A stretch of DNA of 11,935 bases from DASUCS01 sp036275935 (GCA_036275935.1 DASUCS010000324.1:1-11935); one strand, 5' to 3'; positions 1 to 5,919 are shown, counted from the first letter of the stretch. Notes: a model not told the origin generated them from the letters alone. Translations and numbers: made by a program.

Positions 1-79
1 GTGACCAACGGGTCGTCGCATCGCGACCGCAACGTGGGTCTGCGACACGGCCGGACGCCTCACGCTGGAAGGACACCGC

Positions 80-397
80 ATGAGTCATCACCACAAGGGC
101 GCGACCGAGCTCGAGGACGACGGCTGGCGCGTCGCGCTGCACTTCGACGATGCCGATGGCGAACTGGTCGCGACTGCCGAGCTGTTCATGGGCGACCACA
201 TCTACGAGGCCCACGGCCACACCCATGCGGAGGTGCTCGACTCGAACGTCGCCCGCGAGCTCGCGATTGCCCGGGCCCTGTCCGGCCTCGCCCATCAACT
301 CGTCGACGACGCATCCCGCAACGTCGACCGCGTCGCACGAGCGGTCGCGACCGTCGCCGACGAAGCCGCAGAGACGTACGCGACCTTGGACGGCTGA
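80..397 (+). CDS. DUF1876 (Rv1738/Rv2632c-like) small protein
   Basis: A 105-residue protein with the DUF1876 pattern: an N-terminal beta section (roughly residues 16-45, with GWRVALHF and GELVATAELF) followed by a helix carrying ARELAIARALSGLAHQL (58-74), which matches the ELAAARALSDLAHKL-type signature of the family. The ATG is preceded by GGAAGGA with a 6-nt spacer. Family knowledge: M. tuberculosis Rv1738 is a DosR-regulon member whose structure resembles ribosome hibernation factors, so a stress or dormancy role is plausible but inferred. The protein is unusually rich in histidine (HHH at 3-5, HGHTH at 45-49), replacing the usual loop between the beta section and the helix. It is convergent with the cysteine desulfurase homologue, with 7 nt between stop codons. 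Only 79 bp of upstream DNA is available and it holds no convincing copy of the box seen elsewhere in the window. Confidence 0.85.
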   Translation: MSHHHKGATELEDDGWRVALHFDDADGELVATAELFMGDHIYEAHGHTHAEVLDSNVARELAIARALSGLAHQLVDDASRNVDRVARAVATVADEAAETYATLDG

Positions 398-411
398 GCC
401 CCGCTCAGCCG
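391..411. terminator. Bidirectional hairpin overlapping two convergent stop codons
   Basis: A perfect 9-bp inverted repeat (CGGCTGAGC at 391-399, GCTCAGCCG at 403-411) with a 3-nt loop. The plus-strand TGA stop (395-397) lies in the left arm and the minus-strand TGA stop (read from 405-407) in the right arm, so one symmetric hairpin ends both genes. Neither side has a T tract, so intrinsic termination is likely but unproven. Confidence 0.6.
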
Positions 412-1784
412 CGGGCGCAGGAGGCGCCGAGGCGACGGGCGGCGGTCGCCCAGCGTTCATCCGTGGTATGCGGCCAGTAGTCGCCGGTGTGCGGGTCCTG
501 GTCGTAGACCACCGGCGGCGGCGCGCCGGACGCGATGGTCGTGACGGCGTCGACGAGCCGACCGATGTCATTCGGTGTCGTGGACAGTCCGGCGCTCGCG
601 CGCACGGCACCCGGCATCCGCGTGCGGTCACCGTGAAGCACGGCATCGCGATACTCGACGACCTCCCGGTCACTGAGGTGCAAGAGCCGCAGGAGGAGCG
701 GGTGGGCGCAGAAGCACCCGTGACGCACCCCGATGCCGAACTCGGCGCTCAGCCGCGCCGCGACGAGGGCATGCGACAGGCCTTCCACCACGAACGTCGC
801 GACCGGTAGGTGCGTTGCAGACGAACCGAGCAGCGTGACCCCGTCGATGCTGGTGAGACCGTCGCGCAGTCGAGCGGCGAGCTCGTCGTCGTGGGCGCGG
901 ATCGCGGGCCAACCGATCGCGTCGAACGTATCGATCGCGGCGTGAAGGGCGACAGCGCCGATGACGTTGGGGGAGCCGGCTTCTTCGCGCTCGGGTGGGT
1001 CCGTCCACACGACTTCGTCGAGGTCGACGAGGTCGACCGCACCGCCGCCGGCGAGGAAGGGATCGCCGTCGACAAACGCAGCGCGAGGGCCGATCAGCAC
1101 GCCCGAGCCGAACGGCGCGTACATCTTGTGCCCGCTCCACGCGACGAAGTCCGCGGCCGCGGGCATCGCGCGATGCGGCGCGAGCTGCGCGGCGTCGACG
1201 AGCACATGAACACCGCGTTCGTGCGCCGCGTCGATCACGTCGTCGACTGGCGGTGTCCAGCCGGTCACGTTCGATGCACCCGTGATGGCGAGCAGCCGAG
1301 GCGCGGGCTGCGCGTCGAGCACCGCGGTGACCGCGTCGACGTCGAAGGTGCCATCACCGCCGCATTCGACGTACCGGCAGCGCGCGAGGCGACCCCATGG
1401 CAAGAGGTTGGCGTGATGTTCGACGACGGTGGTGACCACGACGTCGTCGGCCTGCAGCCGAAGGCGGTACGCGAGGTGGTTGATGGCCTCGGTCGTGTTG
1501 CGGCAGATGATCGCCACGTCGTCGCCGTCCGGTGCGCGACCCGCGAACTGCAGGGCTGCGGCGCGAGCGTCCTCGTAGGCGGCGGTCGCGAGCTGCGACT
1601 TCCAGCCGGCGCCGCGGTGCACGCTCGAGTACCAGGGCACGAACTCGTCGACGCGCTCCAACACGGCCGGGAAGGCAGATGTGGACGCGGCGGCGTCCAG
1701 CGACAGGTAGGGCCGCTCGACGCCGTCGATGCACGGCACCGGCGTCTCGTCACCGACGAGCGACGCCAGCGCGGCAGATGTCAT
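405..1784 (-). CDS. SufS-like cysteine desulfurase family aminotransferase (class V)
   Basis: A 459-residue fold-type I PLP enzyme. Visible motifs: NTTEAINHLAYRL (96-108), EHHANLLPW (122-130) with the cofactor-stacking His, VDAAQ (196-200) with the PLP-binding Asp197 and Gln200, SGHKMYAP with the Schiff-base Lys220, RHGCFCAHPL (354-363), and RASAGL (395-400). Cys359 aligns with the catalytic persulfide cysteine of SufS-type enzymes (HHCAQP), and Cys357 is an extra neighbour. The family moves sulfur from cysteine to an active-site persulfide. The protein is longer than SufS (about 400) because of a C-terminal tail of about 40 residues with aromatic and acidic character (YDQDPHTGDYWPH). Its start codon overlaps the DsrE-like stop (ATGA), implying translational coupling. 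It is the last gene of the sulfur operon and a likely persulfide donor or acceptor for the carriers upstream. A selenocysteine-lyase or isopenicillin-epimerase-like activity cannot be excluded. Confidence 0.85.
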   Translation of the reverse strand: MTSAALASLVGDETPVPCIDGVERPYLSLDAAASTSAFPAVLERVDEFVPWYSSVHRGAGWKSQLATAAYEDARAAALQFAGRAPDGDDVAIICRNTTEAINHLAYRLRLQADDVVVTTVVEHHANLLPWGRLARCRYVECGGDGTFDVDAVTAVLDAQPAPRLLAITGASNVTGWTPPVDDVIDAAHERGVHVLVDAAQLAPHRAMPAAADFVAWSGHKMYAPFGSGVLIGPRAAFVDGDPFLAGGGAVDLVDLDEVVWTDPPEREEAGSPNVIGAVALHAAIDTFDAIGWPAIRAHDDELAARLRDGLTSIDGVTLLGSSATHLPVATFVVEGLSHALVAARLSAEFGIGVRHGCFCAHPLLLRLLHLSDREVVEYRDAVLHGDRTRMPGAVRASAGLSTTPNDIGRLVDAVTTIASGAPPPVVYDQDPHTGDYWPHTTDERWATAARRLGASCARG

Positions 1785-2263
1785 GTGAAGATGATCTGTC
1801 CGCCCGCGGCGATCTCGTAGAACTCGCCGACGGTGATGATGTCCTGCACCTGAGGGATGAAGTCGTTCTTCTCGAGGCCGAAGAGATCGACCGATGCCTT
1901 GCAGGCGTACAGGCCGGCTCCGGTGTCCGAGATCATCTCGACGAACTCCGGGATCGAGGGGATGTCGAGCGCCTCCATCTTGTGGTTCATGTAGTGCGTC
2001 ATCACCGACGACACGCCGGGCAGGCCGCCCAGCATGGTGGCGAAGTGAAGACCGGGGTTGCCGACGGTAGCCATCTTGATGTGCTCGTGGCGCTCTTTGT
2101 GGATGGCATCGAGCCCGAAGAACGTGAAGAACAAGTTGGCCTCGATGCCTTCGGCGCGGGCACCGTTGGCCATGATCAGCCCCGGATAGACGCCGTCGAG
2201 CGACCCCCGGGAGATGATGATCGAGACCTTGGTGATCGGAGTGGGCTCGATGGTGTCAGCCAT
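1781..2263 (-). CDS. DsrE/DsrF-like sulfur relay protein
   Basis: A 160-residue protein of the DsrE/DsrF/DrsH-like fold, close in character to the DsrE2 type found beside sulfide oxidoreductases. The N-terminus has the beta strand and loop VSIIISRGSLDGVYPGLIMA (13-32), then FFTFFGLDAI (45-54) and a hydrophobic Met-rich middle. The single cysteine, Cys121, lies in LYACKASVDLFGL, where the family carries its sulfur-binding cysteine. Family role: accept sulfane sulfur as a persulfide and pass it to TusA- or DsrC-type partners. The ATG is preceded by AAGGGAG with a 6-nt spacer and lies 18 nt downstream of the TusE-like stop. Its own stop overlaps the cysteine desulfurase start. The pairing with SQR-, TusE- and desulfurase-like genes supports cytoplasmic persulfide transfer. 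The donor and acceptor are inferred. Confidence 0.85.
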   Translation of the reverse strand: MADTIEPTPITKVSIIISRGSLDGVYPGLIMANGARAEGIEANLFFTFFGLDAIHKERHEHIKMATVGNPGLHFATMLGGLPGVSSVMTHYMNHKMEALDIPSIPEFVEMISDTGAGLYACKASVDLFGLEKNDFIPQVQDIITVGEFYEIAAGGQIIFT

Positions 2264-2281
2264 GGCTGGCTCCCTTCTGGT

Positions 2282-2599
2282 TCAGATGCAGCCGCGGGGC
2301 TTGGGGATGCCGGCGATCCTGGCTGCGACCTTCGCCGGGCCTTTGGGGAACAGCTGGTAGAGCTCCTTGATCGACACGCCCGACATCTTGCCGAGCGCGC
2401 GAACCGTTGGACCCGTGCCCTTGGCGAAGTACTCGGCGCGCATGAACCGGATCACTTGCCAGTGCGCCTCGGTCAGCTCGTCGATGCCTTCTCGCCGCGC
2501 GATCTCTGGCGCCATGTCTTCGGTCCATTGCTCGGGGCGGACGAAGAAACCTTCGTCGTTCAACTCGACCTCGGTGGCAGCGAGCGTGATGGTGGACAT
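2282..2599 (-). CDS. TusE/DsrC-like sulfur carrier with a single C-terminal Cys
   Basis: A 105-residue protein of the DsrC/TusE family. Family features: GFFVRPEQWTEDMAPEIA (17-34), LTEAHWQVIRFMRAEYF (42-58), GTGPTVRALGK (61-71), the LYQLFPKGPA block (80-89) and the flexible C-terminal arm GIPKPRGCI. The penultimate Cys104 is the universal persulfide-bearing cysteine. The second cysteine of true DsrC, 11 residues upstream, is replaced by Ala93, so the protein cannot form the DsrC trisulfide or disulfide. That makes it TusE-like or DsrC-paralogue-like rather than a dissimilatory sulfite-reductase substrate. A GTG at 2605 is in frame, but I chose the ATG at 2599 because GAGGAG lies 5 nt ahead of it and would overlap the GTG start region. 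It starts 2 nt after the flavoprotein stop, so the two are coupled. Confidence 0.88.
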   Translation of the reverse strand: MSTITLAATEVELNDEGFFVRPEQWTEDMAPEIARREGIDELTEAHWQVIRFMRAEYFAKGTGPTVRALGKMSGVSIKELYQLFPKGPAKVAARIAGIPKPRGCI

Positions 2600-2601
2600 G
2601 T

Positions 2602-3864
2602 TCACTCCTCTTCAGTCTTTACGGCGGTCACGGCTGGGTGCTTGCCGCTCGTCGGCATCGCGGACCCGATGCCGGGGATCTCTCGGCCGGGCAGCAAGCC
2701 GTGCCAGTACACGGATTCGAACAGCAGCTTCCCGAAGTGGTTGAGCCGGGACTCCTTCAACAAGGGGAGTCCGACCGCGGTCGGGAAGTGCCCCGGTACG
2801 GGCTCGTGGTCGTAGTTGAAGTCGATCAGCAACGCCTTGTGGAATCCCGTTTCCACGAAGCAGTTGGCGTGCCCGTCGAAGCCCTCGACCAGCGGCTCGC
2901 TGCGCAAGAAGTGGGTGATGTTGTCGACCACGGTCTCGCCTTCGAAGTGCGTCACCGAGCCGGCCTTCGACGCGGGGACGTTGGCGGCGTCACCGATCAC
3001 GAAGACGTTCGGCGCGGCCTTGGCTTGCAGCGTGTGTTCGTCGGTCGGAACGAAGTTGAAGTCGTCGCCCAGACCGGGCGAGCGACCGACATAGGCGGCG
3101 CCGCCGTGCAGCGGCACCACGACGGCGAGATCGAACTGCACCTCGCGCTCGTCGTACGAAACGAGCCGTCCGCCCGCACCGTCGACCTCGCCGGTGTTGA
3201 ACTCCGTGACCAACTGGATGTTGCGCTCGGCGAGTAACCCGCCGAGACGTTGCGACGCGACGGGCTTGGTGAACGCGCCGTCGAGTGGCGTGACGTAGGT
3301 GAGCTCGACCCGATCGCGCATCTTGCGCTCGTGGAAGTACCAGTCCGCGAGGAAGCAGAACTCCAGTGGCGCGACCGGGCACTTGATGGGCATGTCGACC
3401 ACGTTCACGACGAGCCGGCCGCCGTCGAAGGTCGCCAGTGCCGCTCCGAGGGCGGCCGCTGCTTCGGGTGTGTAGAAGGTGAAGACGTTGTCCATCCACC
3501 CCGGCCCGACGAGCCCTTCGGTTTCCTCCGGCACGAGGATGGCGCCGCTGGCCACGACGAGCACGTCGTAGGCGAGTATCTGGTCGTTCTCGAGGTGGAC
3601 GCGCTGGGCCGCGATGTCGACGTGATCGATCGGGGACTGCACGAACTCGATCCCGCGCTGCAGCTGGCGAGCCCGCGGGCGCACGATGTCCTCGACGTGC
3701 GTGAGACCGAACGGTACGAACAGTAGGCCGGGCTGATAGACGTGGCGATCGTCCTGATCGACCACGGTGATGGTCATCTCATCGACGTCGAAGCGGCGCC
3801 GCAGTCGGTTGGCGGTCAACGTGCCGCCGGTTCCGCCACCGAGGATCACTGTTCTTGTCGTCAT
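2602..3864 (-). CDS. SQR/FCSD-family flavoprotein (probable sulfide:quinone oxidoreductase)
   Basis: A 420-residue FAD/NAD(P)-type oxidoreductase. Motifs: N-terminal dinucleotide fold VILGGGTGGTLTA (6-18), the SQR-typical HVYQPGLLFVPFG (41-53), VLVVASGA (101-108), and the second FAD motif VFVIGDAANVPASKAG (287-302). Cys162 (IKCPVAP) and Cys335 (ANCFVETG) sit where SQR and flavocytochrome c sulfide dehydrogenase carry the redox cysteine pair; Cys170 is an additional one. The third conserved Cys of type I SQR (Cys128 in Acidithiobacillus) has no counterpart. The expected reaction is sulfide to persulfide or polysulfide with electrons to the quinone pool at the inner membrane face. No signal peptide is visible. 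It starts 10 nt after the AhpD-like stop and is followed by TusE-like and DsrE-like carriers, which suits passing sulfane sulfur onward. A related NADH-type flavoprotein is the main alternative. Confidence 0.8.
   Translation of the reverse strand: MTTRTVILGGGTGGTLTANRLRRRFDVDEMTITVVDQDDRHVYQPGLLFVPFGLTHVEDIVRPRARQLQRGIEFVQSPIDHVDIAAQRVHLENDQILAYDVLVVASGAILVPEETEGLVGPGWMDNVFTFYTPEAAAALGAALATFDGGRLVVNVVDMPIKCPVAPLEFCFLADWYFHERKMRDRVELTYVTPLDGAFTKPVASQRLGGLLAERNIQLVTEFNTGEVDGAGGRLVSYDEREVQFDLAVVVPLHGGAAYVGRSPGLGDDFNFVPTDEHTLQAKAAPNVFVIGDAANVPASKAGSVTHFEGETVVDNITHFLRSEPLVEGFDGHANCFVETGFHKALLIDFNYDHEPVPGHFPTAVGLPLLKESRLNHFGKLLFESVYWHGLLPGREIPGIGSAMPTSGKHPAVTAVKTEEE
2605..2610 (-). promoter_or_regulatory. 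Ribosome-binding site fixing the TusE-like start
   Basis: GAGGAG on the minus strand with a 5-nt spacer to the ATG at 2599. It overlaps the last codons of the upstream flavoprotein, whose TGA (2604-2602) lies in the spacer, indicating translational coupling. Confidence 0.75.
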
Positions 3865-3874
3865 GCCGGCACCC

Positions 3875-4243
3875 TCAGGCCACGTCGCGCCGCGACTCGG
3901 TCGTCGCGGGTGGAGCGAACTCGCGGTAGGCGTCCCACGCTCGGGGCCCGTAGACCGAAGCCGTCCCGCCGTCCATCAACAACGCGACGCCGAGTGCTTC
4001 CGCCACTTCTTCGGCCGTCGCGCCGCGGCGCGCTGCCGCCTTCGCGTGGTAGGCGATGCACCCGTCGCACTGCTTGACGACCGCGATGGCCAACGCCATC
4101 AGCTCCTTCACCTTCGCGGACAGCACACCGTCGGCAACCGCAGCCTTGTGCAGCGCGCCGAAACCGGCCCACACCTCCGGCGACGCCTCCCGTAGTGACT
4201 TCGTTGGCTCTGCCAGGGACGTGATGACTTCGGAATACTCCAT
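3875..4243 (-). CDS. AhpD-like / carboxymuconolactone decarboxylase family protein
   Basis: A 122-residue protein of the CMD/AhpD family. The active-site motif KELMALAIAVVKQCDGCIAYH (residues 46-66) contains Glu47 and the CxxC-x3-H element Cys59-Cys62-His66, the thiol pair and acid of alkylhydroperoxidase AhpD-type enzymes. It is therefore better read as a thiol peroxidase or disulfide reductase than a ring-cleaving decarboxylase. An in-frame ATG ten codons upstream (4273) exists, but the start at 4243 is preceded by GAGGAG with a 6-nt spacer and matches the family N-terminus. It lies 38 nt after the split-barrel gene and 10 nt before the SQR-family gene, so it is in the sulfur operon. Reducing persulfides or peroxides generated there is an inference. 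Confidence 0.85.
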   Translation of the reverse strand: MEYSEVITSLAEPTKSLREASPEVWAGFGALHKAAVADGVLSAKVKELMALAIAVVKQCDGCIAYHAKAAARRGATAEEVAEALGVALLMDGGTASVYGPRAWDAYREFAPPATTESRRDVA

Positions 4244-4249
4244 CGCACA

Positions 4250-4255
4250 CTCCTC
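4250..4255 (-). promoter_or_regulatory. Ribosome-binding site fixing the AhpD-like start
   Basis: GAGGAG on the minus strand, 6 nt before the ATG at 4243. It lies inside the longer possible reading frame and therefore argues for the shorter protein. Confidence 0.75.
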
Positions 4256-4281
4256 GCGACTTGTGCTGTCCACCGAGGCGA

Positions 4282-4710
4282 TCAGGGCCGACGGATGCGG
4301 CGCCCACTCAGCAGCTCGATGGACAGCTCGACGTAGTGGTCAGGGGTGGTGAGTGCCCAGGGACTCAGCGGCAGCTCGTGCGCAGCCGCAAGCCGGCCGG
4401 CGTCGGTGATCTCCGCCAACCGTCCTGTTGCCAGCACGCTCCAGCCGCTGTGATCGAGGACGTCGAAGCCGTCCACCTCGAGGCACGCGATCTGGCCGGC
4501 GCGTGCGGCCTGGAGCTTGAGACCGGGATCACTGGCGAACACGATGGCGCCGTCGGCGACGACGAAGTTGACCGGCAAGACGACCGGCAGCGCGGCCGAC
4601 GTGAGCGCGATGCGCCCCACCGGCTCGCGCCGGAGCAGACGCAGGCACTCGTCCTCGTCGAGGACCTCAAAGCGAGAGACTGTTGCCATCGAATGCGCGG
4701 TCGCGGTCAT
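4282..4710 (-). CDS. Pyridoxamine 5'-phosphate oxidase-like split-barrel flavin protein (copy 1)
   Basis: A 142-residue protein of the PPOx-like split-barrel class. Visible blocks: VGRIALT (31-37), LPVVLPVNFVV (41-51), IVFASDPGLKLQAA (56-69), CLEVDGFD (76-83), SGWSVLATGRL (88-98) and a C-terminal LLSGRRIRR. Such proteins bind FMN, FAD, F420 or heme as dimers; which cofactor applies here cannot be read from the sequence. M. tuberculosis has proteins of this class in its DosR regulon (Rv0080 and Rv3129, from memory). The first ATG (4710) has only a weak GGA ahead of it; ATG at 4689 (residue 8) is an alternative. It heads the six-gene sulfur operon, and a DosR-like box ends 56 nt upstream of its start. 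It resembles the second split-barrel gene at 5418-5864, suggesting an old duplication. Confidence 0.85.
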   Translation of the reverse strand: MTATAHSMATVSRFEVLDEDECLRLLRREPVGRIALTSAALPVVLPVNFVVADGAIVFASDPGLKLQAARAGQIACLEVDGFDVLDHSGWSVLATGRLAEITDAGRLAAAHELPLSPWALTTPDHYVELSIELLSGRRIRRP

Positions 4711-4755
4711 GGATCCAGGATGAACCGGGGGTCGCCCGTTCCGTAGGGTCGCCTG

Positions 4756-5415
4756 TCACCGGGCTGGGGCCGAAGGTCCCGAGGCCATGAGCTCCCGGCG
4801 GGGCCGCCGCTCGACGGCGACGTTCACGCGTGGGGCGAACCGATCCTCGGCCCGCAGGACGCCGGCCACCGCCACGGCCAGCTCACCGTCGATCTCCTCG
4901 GCCTCTTCCGGGATGCGCACGACCGCGTCGAGCTGGCCGCCTTGGCGACGACGCACGACGACGTCAGTGGCCTCGGCCACACCCGGCTGCAGGCGAAGGC
5001 GGCGGCGCACCTCGGCGCGCGCCGGGGCCGCCAACCGCTCCAACGGCACCTCGACGGCGTGCTCACACGTGGTCACCAGATCCTCGTCGTTCGTGCTGAT
5101 CGCGGTGGTCCACGGTGCGAATGGGTTCAGCGCCGACGTGCCCGCGACGACGAGCGGCACGTGATGCCGCAGCGCGCAGCTGGCGCCGTCCTCGAACGGT
5201 GTCGGCCGCGGGTACGGGCGGGTGCGGTAGTCGACGACCACGTCGATGCCGTCGCCGTCCTCCAGCGGGCAGCGCCCGCCGTCGCAGAGCGCGTTGCACG
5301 GGAACGCCGGTAGGTCTTCTTCGTGGCACCGCAGGACGTGATGCCCCGCGGCCTGAAGGTCGGCGATGGCACCGTTGGCGGCGTACCGGTCGGATTCGAC
5401 GACGAGGACGCGCAT
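4756..5415 (-). CDS. Unrecognised Cys-rich protein with receiver-like N-terminus
   Basis: A 219-residue protein I cannot assign to a named family. The N-terminus reads like a degenerate response-regulator receiver: RVLVVESDRYAANGAIADL (2-20), then GIDVVVDYR with Asp62 where a phosphoacceptor could lie, and VPLVVAGTSAL (86-96). Between the first strand and Asp62 is a cysteine insert, C30, C40, C44, C49 (CNALCDGGRC at 40-49), with further Cys80 and Cys117 and nearby histidines 25, 26 and 31: a possible metal, Fe-S or thiol redox site. The C-terminal part (about 124-212) looks like a small alpha/beta domain of Asp23 or cation-efflux-dimerisation type, a tentative reading. The start at 5415 is chosen over a longer frame (to 5577) because AGGAGGAG lies 5 nt upstream. 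It begins 2 nt after the second split-barrel gene, so both are co-transcribed. Confidence 0.8.
   Translation of the reverse strand: MRVLVVESDRYAANGAIADLQAAGHHVLRCHEEDLPAFPCNALCDGGRCPLEDGDGIDVVVDYRTRPYPRPTPFEDGASCALRHHVPLVVAGTSALNPFAPWTTAISTNDEDLVTTCEHAVEVPLERLAAPARAEVRRRLRLQPGVAEATDVVVRRRQGGQLDAVVRIPEEAEEIDGELAVAVAGVLRAEDRFAPRVNVAVERRPRRELMASGPSAPAR
4767..4780 (-). promoter_or_regulatory. DosR-like box upstream of the sulfur operon
   Basis: Minus strand GGGACCTTCGGCCC. The left half GGGAC is exact, and the right half GNCCC differs from a perfect palindrome at one base pair. It ends 56 nt before the ATG at 4710, almost the same distance as in two other units of this window. It lies within the last codons of the upstream gene, so part of its conservation could be coding. 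The right half GTTCGGCCC/CTTCGGCCC is shared with the site at 7959-7972. Confidence 0.45.
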
Positions 5416-5417
5416 GA

Positions 5418-5864
5418 TCACTCCTCCTGCTCTGTGTCGGCCTTGCGGCCCCGATAGATGCGCCGACCGGTGACCTTGACAGGGGACAGCCGGACGACGT
5501 TGGCCTTCTCGCCCGCCGCCCATGGCTCCAAGGCCAGGGCGCGGACGTGTTCCAGTTGTTCGGGCGTCGACAGCCACCGCGCCGGTCCGACCGCGAGCAC
5601 GCTCCAGCCGAGCCGGTGCTCTTCGTCGACCCCGTCGATCTCGAACGCGATCGTCGGCGCAGTCGCGACCGCGGCGAGCTTCGTGCCGGGATCAGTGCGG
5701 AAGAAGATGTCGCCCCGCTCGTCGACCGCGTAGTTCACGGGGAAGATCTCGGGATGCCCGTCGACGACGATCGCGACGCGGCCGATCGTCTCGGTCCGCA
5801 GGTGGCGGTCGCAGCCGATCGGCGGCATCTCCTCCAACCCGATGTGGCGTTGTGTGACCGGCAT
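5418..5864 (-). CDS. Pyridoxamine 5'-phosphate oxidase-like split-barrel flavin protein (copy 2)
   Basis: A 148-residue PPOx-like protein. Shared blocks with copy 1: TIGRVAIVVDGHPEIFPVNYAV (26-47), DIFFRTDPGTKLAAV (52-66), AFEIDGVD (72-79), LGWSVLAVGPA (84-94) and the C-terminal VTGRRIYRGR. The pairs DPGLKLQAA/DPGTKLAAV and SGWSVLATGR/LGWSVLAVGP show close paralogy. The ATG is preceded by GAGGAGG with a 5-nt spacer. Two DosR-like boxes lie upstream (nearest edge 55 and 78 nt). It forms a two-gene unit with the Cys-rich protein. Cofactor and substrate are unknown. As with copy 1, family members in M. tuberculosis belong to the hypoxia/NO dormancy regulon, which fits the upstream boxes. Nitroreductase-like or heme-binding roles are equally open. 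Confidence 0.87.
   Translation of the reverse strand: MPVTQRHIGLEEMPPIGCDRHLRTETIGRVAIVVDGHPEIFPVNYAVDERGDIFFRTDPGTKLAAVATAPTIAFEIDGVDEEHRLGWSVLAVGPARWLSTPEQLEHVRALALEPWAAGEKANVVRLSPVKVTGRRIYRGRKADTEQEE
5421..5428 (-). promoter_or_regulatory. Ribosome-binding site fixing the start of the Cys-rich protein
   Basis: AGGAGGAG on the minus strand, 5 nt before the ATG at 5415. It is encoded by the last Glu codons of the upstream split-barrel gene, whose TGA lies in the spacer. Confidence 0.75.
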
Positions 5865-5919
5865 CGATGCCTCCTCGAGTGTTCAGTGCGAACCTTGCAC
5901 GGGCCATCGGTGCGCAGCA

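Noticed and set aside
10..50. Half-site-like GGGTC motifs at 10-23 and 37-50 upstream of the DUF1876 gene
   Set aside because: Only one half resembles the DosR box and the right halves do not match. The 56-nt spacing of the first is suggestive, but the motif is too weak to list.
2600..2605. GTG at 2605 as the TusE-like start
   Set aside because: The GAGGAG sequence overlaps that codon, leaving no spacer. The ATG at 2599 has a standard 5-nt spacer and loses only two residues.
810..2815. Long plus-strand open frames opposite the desulfurase, DsrE and TusE genes
   Set aside because: Open frames opposite GC-rich genes are expected. These have Arg- and Asp-rich translations with no domain signal, and the minus-strand genes have clear family motifs.
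3923..3936. GGGAC half site 58 nt upstream of the SQR-family start
   Set aside because: The right half (ACCGC) does not match and the site is inside the AhpD-like coding region. The gene is closely linked to its upstream neighbour and does not need its own promoter.
4285..4298. CGTCGGCCC, resembling the right half of the boxes, upstream of the AhpD-like gene
   Set aside because: It lies inside the end of the split-barrel gene, lacks the GGGAC half, and is at a different distance from the start.
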